This document shows positions 1-10,900 of a DNA stretch of 64,000 nt, one piece after another. The translations under genes and the position numbers were made by a program. The DNA is from Microvelia longipes (Eukaryota; Arthropoda; Insecta; Hemiptera; Veliidae). The stretch spans positions 12,417,742-12,481,741 of the forward strand of contig JACMZG010000008.1 of NCBI GenBank assembly GCA_018340805.1, in the 5' to 3' direction. Position 1 is the stretch's first letter. Each line of letters starts with the position of its first letter. Below the pieces are notes generated by a model that saw nothing but the letters and a program-made list of their open reading frames with translations, was not told the DNA's origin and searched no databases.

Positions 1-369
1 ATATTATGTAAAAAATGTATGTTATTTAAAGTAAAATACTACATATATAGGTATTATATAATATTAACAATAAAAACACATTAAAAGATAACTTCATTTT
101 GGTGAGTACTAATTATTTTAAAATTTACAATCATGCATCTGATGTCATGATCATTTAGTGTGAAGATATTTCAAAGTGAGACTAAGAACCTGGATCACAT
201 CAGGCAAAAGATTTGCAAATATATTGTATTATAAAGAACATACTAAAGTTGACTTTGATCCTACTACATACTACTAAAGATATAGAGTATCTTTTTTTTT
301 AATCAACTCATTTGTAATTAATAAGAACTATTAACTTCTAGTCAGTATATAATATAAAGTTTATTGATC

Positions 370-480
370 AACCAAAGTATTTAACTTCCTCCGTTTCGCC
401 TTAGGAGTTAAATGCTTTGGCTACCTCGGCTTTCGCCTTAGGAACCAACTAACTGCTCAGGGAAATAATAGAATTCTTTA
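370..480. repeat. Short repeat with internal hairpin, second copy at 60.48-60.56 kb
   Basis: CCAAAGTATTTAACT and AGTTAAATGCTTTGG form an imperfect stem; GGCTTTCGCCTTAGGAACCA follows. The reverse copy in AGPAT intron 1 has GCGAAAGCCGAGAGAACCAA and AGCATTTAACTCCCTAGGCG. Confidence 0.65.
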
Positions 481-529
481 CTCCCTTACTGCATAAATAA
501 CACAATTTTGCACTAGTTTGCTCAGTTAG

Positions 530-705
530 TGTTTTTCTTTAAAGGTTTTATCACATTTCCTTTGAAAAATACAGAAAAAATAAGTTATGAGTAGTGCTTA
601 ATAATTGAGTAACTGCTCAAGTTTCAGAACCTTAAGCAAGAAATGGATTGTTAAGCAAGGAAACATGCATTTCAAAGGAAATTCGCCCGACATGCAAACG
701 TTTGT
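530..705 (+). repeat. Dispersed repeat R2, diverged copy
   Basis: TTATGAGTAGTGCTTAATAA, TTGAGTAACTGCTCAAGTTT and AAAGGAAATTCGCCCGACAT match R2. Confidence 0.7.
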
Positions 706-769
706 AACTATAAACTATTTTGTAGTTACAAACTTATATACTGTTAAAAAACAATAAAAAAATATCATC

Positions 770-860
770 CTTACCAGGATTTGAACCCAGGTACCCTGGC
801 TTTGAGTGCTTAAGTAAACTCCGGACCATTTTCATTCAACTCACAGGCCCCAAGAAACAT
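770..860 (-). mobile_element. tRNA-derived SINE fragment
   Basis: Minus strand CCTGGGTTCAAATCCTGG is a perfect B box, preceded by AAGCACTCAAAGCCAGGG, reminiscent of an anticodon-to-variable region. The A box is unclear. Confidence 0.5.
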
Positions 861-959
861 CAAAAACGACTCCCCACTTGAAATATGTTGTTTAATAAGC
901 CATATTTTTGGTCTCTGGACTGGATTTATTCAGTTTAGAAGAGCATTGTGTTTGTATCC

Positions 960-1080
960 ATGATGTCCTACATTCCTGAAGATGCCTCCCGCAGTGGAAG
1001 CGAAACGTCGGATTCTTCATCTACATTGACGTGGTCACCACCGGAAGACCTACATCTTCATGGTTTTATTCGATTCAGCA
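960..1080 (+). mobile_element. Retroelement terminal segment, diverged hammerhead-like motif
   Basis: CCTGAAGATG, an imperfect GCCTCC/GGAAGC stem, then GAAACGTCGG at 1000-1012. Same layout as 58.46 kb but with CTGAAGA instead of CTGATGA. Probably a relic of a Penelope-like terminal repeat. Confidence 0.4.
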
Positions 1081-1084
1081 CTTC

Positions 1085-1970
1085 AAAACACATTTTGGTT
1101 TACAGGAATTTATGATTGTTTTTTTTCAGTTTTAGGTCGGTCATTTAGAGTGGTCATATCTTCTTCGGACAGGTTTCATTTGATTTGGTAAAAATAATAA
1201 CCTTGCATTTTGTTAATTTTTTGAAAATATTGCAGATTTACCTAACTAGGTTACTGACAGATGAACTAAGTTAATGAACTAGAATATAGATTCTACAGTA
1301 TGGTCACCTCTATCCCATTCTTACTCTAAGATATATTCATAATTAAATTAATCATACCAGCAAAACTAATCAATTTTACAAATTTGACTATTGAGTAACA
1401 TTGAATAATAATAATGAGTTATAATTATTTGAAATTATAGAAAATGCAGTCGCCATTCTGTCAGAAAATGTTTTAAACGTTACATATGAAGTTGACAACA
1501 TAAAAATGGCAAATTAATTGAATGATATACAATAAACAAATATAGTACATTTAACAGTATTTAAAATAAACAATAAATCGATGGCTACAAACTCAAAAAG
1601 ATAATTTTTCTTTTCGAAATTAACTAAAAATCGACAACATGAAATGCAAATATTAACAAACATATTAGATGATATTCAAAAATAATTATTTGAAATTTCT
1701 GCCAGAATGGGAAGTACATTAACATTCAATGCACGAAACAATTAACATCAAATTATAAAAGTATTAATAATATTAAACTATATTAGAGCTAATTGATCAA
1801 AAATAAACACAGCTCCGTCTAATTGCCTGTTTTTAAAACCTATTTGTTGAAACTTAACCAACATGTATATAGAGATATTATTACTAGAGAGGCCTTATCA
1901 GTTTGAGTTCAAAACAACAACAAAATTAACCTAAACACCTTCGGTTATTAATATAATCAAATGAACAGTA
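1085..1970. other. AT-rich gene-free stretch
   Basis: No ORF over 60 codons, no RNA gene and no clear repeat was recognised. Confidence 0.5.
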
Positions 1971-1976
1971 AAATCA

Positions 1977-2735
1977 GAGACTATAGATACTTAAACAGTA
2001 AGACTGTCGACTCAAAGGTTGGAAAATTTGGATTCTGGTCGTCACTAGCGCGGCGTGGGACCTACCTTTTTAATTGAGTGGGCGTGTCTTGATTTCCCAC
2101 TTTTTGCCCAGTCAGTTTGAAATAAATTTTTTATACTTTGTATAGTCATACTTCTAACTAGTCGCACCGCTTCGCACGGCCTTCGTCGTCTATAAACTTA
2201 CACAGAACGCTTCTGATTACTTTTAAGTTTTTTATTCAAGTAATTTATTAATTTAATTGATTCAATCAGATAATAATGAAATAGTGGCTAAAGTTTACAC
2301 GTGGTAGAAGAAAGATTTTGGCATTTAATGCAGCTGTATTTTAATTACATCGGAGAGATGCTGCGCACATGTGATTAAATATAATTACCTGATAAATTGA
2401 CTAAATCAATCAATTAATTAAATTAAATTTACACTTACCTGCCTTCAGTAGCTTTCTGTGGAAGTTTTAAAAAGACTTTTTTTTTAATTTTAATGTCTGA
2501 CTTTGGTAATACAGAACATGACAACAGCGAACCGTTTTTGTGAAAAATAAAGAAAAATTATAAAAATCATTTTATAATATCAATAAATGAAGCTGTCATA
2601 ACCAAATATTTCCATGGTATTCATAAATTTAAATTAGTTCATGAGTTGTCCGCACCGGTCTGCCGCAACACTAATTTTTAGTAGCTTGCGATAATCGAAT
2701 CCAAACTTTTCCTCATTTAAGTTAACCCCCCCTGA
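1977..2735 (-). mobile_element. Dispersed element R4, copy B (inverted relative to copy A)
   Basis: GATACTTAAACAGTAAGACT and GTCGACTCAAAG at one end match the minus strand of 18.06-18.10 kb. CTTTTCCTCATTTAAGTTAA at the other end matches the start of copy A in reverse. By eye the two are about 80% alike. Non-coding. Confidence 0.68.
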
Positions 2736-2840
2736 GTAAAATACTTCATAATATAAAACTCGTAAAATGTGACATTGAGAGCCAATAACATTAAAAACAG
2801 CCAATAAGGATTCATTTATTATAACCTTAAGGTATAATAA

Positions 2841-2874
2841 TCCTCCATGACTTTGTTAACAAAGTCATGGAGGA
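2841..2874. repeat. 34-bp perfect palindrome
   Basis: TCCTCCATGACTTTGTT followed at once by its exact reverse complement, with GTTAAC at the centre and no loop. Confidence 0.95.
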
Positions 2875-2879
2875 GGTTG

Positions 2880-3560
2880 CATAGAACCCTGAGAGCCTTA
2901 AAAATACATTGAGATACTGTATCTCCTCTAGTAATAATATCTGTATGAACCTTCAGGTGAAATTCTTAGGAAGAGCCCTGTAAATAGTTATATCTAATCA
3001 CAGCAGGAAAATTAATCATCCAACTATTTTAAAACAGGAAATGCTATTTTATTGATCTGTCATAAGAATTTCATAATTAAGCCGGGAAAATTTAAAAAAT
3101 TATCAGTCAAGTTAAGTACTAACTACCTTGGGATTAAAAGTTACACTTAAAATACAAGGGTTTAATTTTCTGTTCCAAGACAGGTAAAACTTTACCTCCT
3201 GAATATCAGTCTTTAACAATTAGAAGTTGCTAGTATTTAATATTAATTTAACTTGATTTAAAACAATTAAAAAAAATGAAGATCATTGTTTAGAAAAAAA
3301 TAATTTAGAACCAACATTGGGATGTGTAACTTGTATTTTATTAAGTTTGTTATCTTATGATAATATTTGTTTTATTCAGGTTAAATTCATAAAAATTATT
3401 AGTTTATCTCTCAATATCAACATAAACCATTAAAATCCTAGATTAATTATTTGTGTAAAGATTTACAATTATTTTTTACACAAGAAGTGAGTAGATAAAA
3501 TATTGCATGCAACAAGGCAGGAAAAGAAACATTACTGACACCTAAGATTTCCAGTTGCCT
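2880..3560. other. Gene-free stretch beyond the KNL1 3' end
   Basis: If the terminal exon at 3567-3633 is right, this holds the KNL1 3' UTR on the minus strand. No clear poly(A) signal can be singled out in such AT-rich DNA. Confidence 0.4.
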
Positions 3561-3566
3561 TGGCAT

Positions 3567-3633
3567 TTATGAAGTCAATCGTAAAGCCTGACTTGGCTTC
3601 TCCTCTACAGGTAATTTTATATCCTTTCTCCAC
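3567..3633 (-). CDS. Candidate KNL1 terminal exon with stop
   Basis: The first plausible continuation after exon 8. An AG acceptor at 3634-3635 gives 21 in-phase codons (begins W-R-K-D-I-K) and a TAA at 3567-3569. A rival reading uses a second AG a little downstream, giving R-G-E-A-K-S-G-F-T-I-D-F-I-N and a weak GTGTCA donor near 3550. Both are phase-compatible, and the sequence cannot decide between them. Confidence 0.28.
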
Positions 3634-4856
3634 CTACAGCTCCGGGGGGATGAAGTAATTGAAATGATTAAAGTCTGTAAAATTCCATTTTCCTGCCTAA
3701 TACATGAATATCAATAACCCCTTACCAGTATCTATAACTTATTTCACTTTGTTTTATTTCTTTCAACAGTAAATATGTAGTAATAAATAATAAGCCAAGA
3801 AATTAAGTAATTAATTTAAAACACCAAGTGTAATTTTTATTTATAGAGAGAAAGGAGATCAAAACTAGAAATAATATTATAAGCACTAAAATGGCTCATG
3901 CTAAGGCCATTAAAAATCAGCTTAACCCTCAATATACTAAAATGCAGAAATAGTTTTTGCAAAAAAAAGTATTTTTGTTGTTCATCATAATTTTTCTCGA
4001 ATGAAGCACAATAAATTCATGGCACTAACACTAGAAATATTATATAGTAGCAAGAAGTCAAAAAATATAATCTTTAAGTGTTTTTAATTTTTAAGCAATT
4101 CTATTTGTATGTTTTGGCTCGTAATACACAGAAAATAGAATCTGTTTTGTTTAGAGCCAATACTATTTTTGATAGTGATGTCAAGCTCTCATAACCTATA
4201 GTAATGTACTTTAAACTTAATTATAAAATATACACAAAAATTGATTTCTATTATAAAAATTATTATTTACAATAAGAAAATATATATACATTTGTTTAAA
4301 AGCATCCTATTATATCAACTCTATTTTTAATATTATATTCTTTTAAGCATTAAGGCAAAGTTGTAAAATATGTTTTCATCAGCAGGACTATATCTAAATA
4401 AATCCCTGATCAATGAAAGGCTGAAACAAAAGATACAAAATGAAATTAAAGTCAAAAGTACTGGCAGTAGTTTTCAAAGCAAAATTCAAAGTTTGTTTTT
4501 ATTATTTATTGCATGGGATCTCCAATAAATGAAATTATAATAATACATGGAATCATGTATTGTGTATTGGAATCATGTATGTATGTGGACCTTGCTGCAC
4601 ATTCTCACCATAAGGAGGGTCTGAGAAGTGATTTGATTTTGGCACACAAATATATCAGAATCGGTAAACATTAGAGACAACATTTTGGTTAAATGATGTA
4701 CATACAATACAATACATACAATACAAAGAAAAGTCAAGAAAATTAAGAAGAATGAACAATTTATTTGAAGATTACAGTCCTATTGTTCATTGTCAACAGT
4801 CCATTAATTCTTTACCGAAGAATATTAAGCTATGATAATTCAAAATAAAAACTAAC

Positions 4857-4982
4857 CTGACATCACCATGATACAGTTCTAAAGATAAAGCGTTGGAAGT
4901 AATTTTATCGAGATCCTTCAAAGATAAATGCACATTAAAAGCTTTCATTTGCGGCTTCAGTTTGGCCACTTTAAAAATTAAA
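4857..4982 (-). CDS. KNL1: KNL1 exon 8 (RWD region, C-terminal)
   Basis: 126 nt, acceptor TTTTACAG and donor GTTAGT. It accepts two bases from exon 7 and leaves two. It encodes about 42 residues, including IFKVAKLKPQMKAFNV and LKDLDKITSNALSLEL, an alternating beta/alpha pattern fitting the end of an RWD domain. It has no stop, so at least one more coding exon must follow at lower coordinates. Confidence 0.72.
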
Positions 4983-7900
4983 CTGTAAAATTTAAAAAAT
5001 AATATCATTTGAAAATCATATAATACTTCTATGAAATTTGATAAACATTTAAAACAATGGTAAACATTTGCTGATATCTTAGCAAAAATAAAATAAATGT
5101 TAGAACTAATTATTATTCTTTACATTCCAACTCTAAAGAAAAATTAGAAGAGTAAAGTTATAAAGAGTTAGTTGTATTACTTTAACATTGTAATAAACTT
5201 TATAATCATAATTTATAATGTAATTTAATTAAATTAAATACACTTAATATAAATATTTTTATAAGACGCTGCCAAACATGGAACTTAGGTTTTCTATTTT
5301 ATCATCATCATATGTGAGATGAAGTAATTTATAACGAATGTGCCAAGTTTCATTTCATTATCAGCATTTGTTCAATAATTGTCAATGACATGTATATACA
5401 TTTTTTTTTAAAAATTAAAAAAAAAAATTAGGCGATTGAGATGAACTTAGGCACGAGTGTACCCGTTTATGTAACAAATAAGTAGATAGTTTCATTTGAA
5501 TATGGCTGAGAAAGTATGGTTTTTGTCGGATCACTTATCAACAGTACCTTGATATATGAATATAAAGAGGATTCTTATTTTTATGTTCAGCCATCTCACA
5601 TTATGGTGCCCCCCCCCCCACAAAAAATCTAAAACCATCTTTTGACCTTAAACAGATTCTCAAGTTGTACAATTTCTTTTAAAGGCAAAATATTTAACGC
5701 AATGTGGGAGTAAGTCAATATTTTACCCTTCTAATTATATTCCCATTGGCTACGACTAGGAAACTGATAAATATTAAATATATAGTTCTCTTCTGTGATT
5801 TTCTTTACAATAGCGAAGCTTCATTCTATTGTTGGCAGCTTTTTTAATAAATGTTATTGTAACTTAACAAATAGCATTTATTATATGTATAATAAAATTA
5901 TGATATAATATAATAAATAAAAAAAACATTCAAGCTTCAGACTGTATTTATTTATTATGACTAAAACCTCAAACCTCTTTACAGTTTTTAATTTATTTTA
6001 GAATTATATAAAGTTAGTTTAATTTATTTTAGAAGTATTTAAAGTTAAGTTTTTACAATAAGACAGTAAAGCCACTCACCTATGATCCCTAATATTGGTG
6101 CAAGTGCGGGGGATGCAGGCCCTCAGCTGCCTGTACAGAGGACTTATGGACTTGATCTGCTTCTCAACAGCAGAGAATAACTTGTCCACATCTCCCAAAC
6201 ATTTGCACTTATCCAGAGACTTGTTCTTCAATAGCCGACTCACTACCACTCCTGAGCAGAAGTTTAATCCTTGCTCTGTAACTAAGATAACATCAATGGT
6301 TATATTTAAGTAGGAATTAGAGAGACACTAAGAGGTGAGGTGCTCAGATCTTTAAATCTGTGTTCAATTAGAGAGACACTAAGAGGTGAAGCACTCAGAT
6401 TTTTAAATCTGTGTTCAATTAGAGAGACACTAATAGATGAGGCACTAAGATCTTTAAATCTGTGTTCAATTAGAGAGACACTAAGAGGTGAGGCACTCAG
6501 ATCTTTAAATCTGTGTTCAATTAGAGAGACACTAAGAGGTGAGGCACTCAGATCTGTAAGTCTGTGTACAGTTTAGAGAGACACTAAGGTGAGGTGCTCA
6601 GATCTTTAAATCTGTGTACAATTAGAGAGGCACTAAGAGGTGAAGCGCTCAGATCTTTAAGTCTGTGTTCAATTAGAGAGACACTAAGAGATGAGGTGCT
6701 CAGATCTTTAAATCTGTGTACAATTAGAGAGACACTAAGAGGTGAAGCTTAAAAACTGTGTTCAATGAAGCTTCATAATATTTTGCCATGAAGCCTTTTT
6801 TAATTTTTGCTTTTCCCCATTTATACTGTATCTTTAGATCAAGTTAAAATTCAGTACACATGTAGTCCTACGCAAGACCAACAAGGTACCAAGTTCCATA
6901 TCATTATGAGCAAGTTTGATTTTTAACAAATGAAATGTATAGATGTTAGCTGGTGATAGCTACCCCAAATATCTATACACACCAACTAACACTTTTGATG
7001 TTTTAACAAATAAAAAAGTGTTAATTAGTATCTATGTATAAGATATATATGGTAACTAACATATATTTGATTGTTGCCATTTATTCTTATTTTTTTTATC
7101 CGTTATAATTTTTTAATCAGTGCATTATATTTATGTAATTAGGAGCCCAATCAGAATCAATCCACCTACATGAACTATCTTATAAGGGTAATTTTCTATT
7201 GAAATTACGCTAAACCTGAGTTACATATTTAAGCCCCTCACACTATGGCGGGTTCCCTAAAAAAGTTGTATACTCCTTCATATCATCCTACTTTAATTAC
7301 CACAATATACTTAATACAGACCTCAGCTCACCCAAAAACCAGACACTTACTTGCATCAAAATCAACAGATTTAATCGAAATATTTTCTACAGGTGTTTTC
7401 ATATCAAACTGAACCCAAGGTACTTTAACAGTAAGAATGATGGAATTGCTGAAGAAATCAGTTGTCCATTCAGTCCATTCCGAGTAATACAACTCCATCT
7501 CCTCCATAAACACTCTGTAAAAACCAATGTAACTGTCAGAAAGCTAAATCATTTCATACAATGTCTTATCATCTCATACAAAGTCTTAATCATGAAAATC
7601 TAGGAAAAAAGTAGATGGGGAAAAATTGCACAGGAAAAAAACACACGGCTTAAAAAAACTTAGTGTACTTACTTAATACGTAAAGGTATAGACTTGTACT
7701 AAATTCTAACTCAATAATATTATTTTTATTTTTGATTTTTTAAAAAAACAAACACAAGTCATTTGATAAAATTAAATACATACTGATAAGGAGTTAAAAC
7801 TTTGTAACTTGATTTATTCCGTGTACTTTTTTCCGGAGTATTTTTTTTCTCGTGTACTTTTTTCCGGATGCCGGAATAACTACACATGGACAACACATCA

Positions 7901-10900
7901 ATCAATACATTGATTTTGTGAGGTGAGAATTGAAATAAATATTGATCCCTTCTTATCTATTACTTCATACATACAGCAATATTCAACTGGAGATTGTATG
8001 GCATTTAATTCGCTCCGGTATTTACAACAAATTTATTCAGTAGATCAGACAGGATGAAATAACAAAACATCTTTTAGGTTATAATGAAGTAAAAAAATAC
8101 TTCACCTTAAGATATTTTAGCAGATAGAACCACTAGACGGGAAAAACACTTATTAACTCTGTAGTATCAGAGAGCGCTTACTAAATCTGTTGTCAGCTCG
8201 GAAAAATAGAGTCAAGAAATCAATGAGGTTGATCCAATATGTTATCAATATATATTTATAACGGTGAGCATGGGGTTAACATTCAGGAGTAACCTTATTG
8301 GCTCTGTCACATTATTTTCCTATGCTGTTAACTAAGTATAACCGTGTGTTATACAATAATTCTACAAGTTTCCTATCCCAGTGAGAGTTACCTTACCTGA
8401 TTTTAGATCAAAAACAAAAAAATATGCTAAACGTAATTGTGATTTCTTAATGTTATAATATTAGATTAAAAAAAAAACAGTTACTTGAAATGTTATTAGG
8501 TAAAAATCTGTCATTTAAGCAAAATAATAGTCGAAAAAAAGGGTTACTTTGATTACAATCGAAACTCAAGTTTCTTACAGTGCATAGAAGAAGTGGACTG
8601 GATTCTAAAGTGTAGGATTGGATTCCCTTAGCATAGTTCATACAGCGTATGTAACTGGTGGATTGAATACAATGTCAGGATTTCATATGCTGTGTTTACA
8701 TATTACACATAATGTATTGGAGTTCTGATATTTATAAATAAATTGATTGCCTAAGGTGTGGATTTAAGTAAATAGTGATGCTGTCCTACCCAAATAATAA
8801 ATTGACATTTAATAAATAAGTATTATATTGATTGTGTAATATAGGTCTGCCATGATCATATAAGTACATGATTTTAACACCGGAGGTCTGGCGTTCACAG
8901 CCCGGACTATACTAAGATCGACAGAATAATAGTTTTAACTAATAGCTATTATACAATCCATAGTATAAAAGGGCTGAAAGACCCTACAATGGGCATATAT
9001 TTATTTATTTTTGCAAGCTGAAGATTTAAGTAAATATTAATCTATTCTAATCTATGTACTTACACTTTATGTTTACGTAAATAGAATTTGTAATTATTGA
9101 ATAATAATAATGACTCCATAGAGGATTGCGACTATCAGGGATAACCCCTTCGGGAACAACCTTAAGTGGGAATGGCAACCTTTACACTCAAAGTATAATC
9201 TAAAGTTGGTAATAATTTATTTTAACAAATCTTATATAAACTGAGAGCATAACCTGGGATGTGAACCCCAGACCTCCGAGATGTCAAAGGTCAGTGTAAA
9301 GGCTAACACTTTAACAGCATCGGCTATGGATGTAGATATCTATTGAATAGTATTTGTAATATTATAAATTTCACTAACTTTATATATTACTTAGATCATA
9401 GTTACATCATATAATTCTAACAAACAGCTATAATACAATTCATAGCACAAAGGGACTGAAAGGCTTTTAAACAGGCATTTATTTATTTTTGCAAGCTGTA
9501 GATTTAAGTAAATAAAAATCTATTCTACTCTATGCACTTTATTCGCAATCTACTATAAATTGTATGCAATTCATTTAAAACAGATATATAAAACTCTTGA
9601 AGACCAATAAAAACACACCAATTCAGTAATTTAATATTAAATTTAAGAAAAATATAAACAAAATACGAACCTATTGTGCCATTGGAGAGGTGAAAAGGCT
9701 TTACCTGAAACAAAAACAACATAAAAGTCTCAAGAATCACAAAAAAATGAAATCAGAGACAAATTTGGAACTAACATTTCTTTAAAATTAAAAATTTAAT
9801 ATTAATTAAATTAATTAATTTTTAAATTTAAAAAATTAAAAGACCATTTTAACCAAAGGTATAAATATGCTCCAGCCAGATTTGCAGGGCATCGACCAGA
9901 TCAGCAGTCCTATGCATATTGACTGTTAATCAACAAGTCATTATTAATAAATTATTATTATAATTATTAATTATAATTAACAAGTCATTATCAATAAATT
10001 ATTATTAATAATCTATTATTATTATTTTTTACTTCATGGCATGTTGACATTCAATAAAAGTATAATAAGTTGTTGTTTGTGTAATGTTGTCAACAAGTGG
10101 CCCAAAACAAACTGGCACTTGAAAACAAGGAAGTTAAAGACTATGGAAAAAACCTGAAAAACTGATGGGAAGCTGCATACGGTGATCAATTCTAGCCTCT
10201 GACCCATAGACTTGTGACCGGGTTTAAAGGGTTAAAGAAGGAATTAAGTGAGTGAATATGATTGTTCAATACTACATATATCTTTTTGTATACATGTATA
10301 TGCACGTCTATATAGGCCCAAAAGAGCCATATAGAGAAGATATATTAAAATTATTGAATATAGTTAAATATATTGAAAGAGTCATATGAAATTCGCTAGA
10401 TACATTGCAAAATGCCATGTAACAATAAATACTAAAACAAGAACACAGTGGTCTTCCTCTCAGCGAGTCCGCAGAGAGGACCTGTAAGGCGAAGTGATAA
10501 ACATTTGCTAAATACATGCCAATATGCCATATAACAACAAAATTTGCCTGTGAAACGACTATAAATGAGGCCACAAGGAAGCCTCCAGGCCATGTAGTGG
10601 CTATGGTTTAAAGGTCTGTATTTGAGGACTTCATACCTCAGGTGATGACTTCACTATTAATTGATTAATTAATTTATTTTTTGTTAATTTTAAATTTAGG
10701 CATTTCATAATTCCCACATATTTTTTAAGTCTAATTTAATATTTTTAATACGTTGTATTGTAAAATAAATAAATAAATAAAATTCCATAAGATTGTGAGA
10801 AATACAATAAGTGTTTTAACATCAACATTTCAACACTGCTCTTGTAAAAACAACTTTATAAACAGATAACTCTTTTTGGGACATTAAAAAGGAGGGTAAA

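Noticed and set aside
3540..3660. CTCTACAG and CACCTACAG on the plus strand as acceptors of a plus-strand gene
   Set aside because: No open frame or partner exon follows on the plus strand; the minus-strand reading joins KNL1 in phase.
10308..10574. 88-codon minus-strand ORF
   Set aside because: Lies across a dispersed, internally duplicated repeat also found at 59.16 kb.
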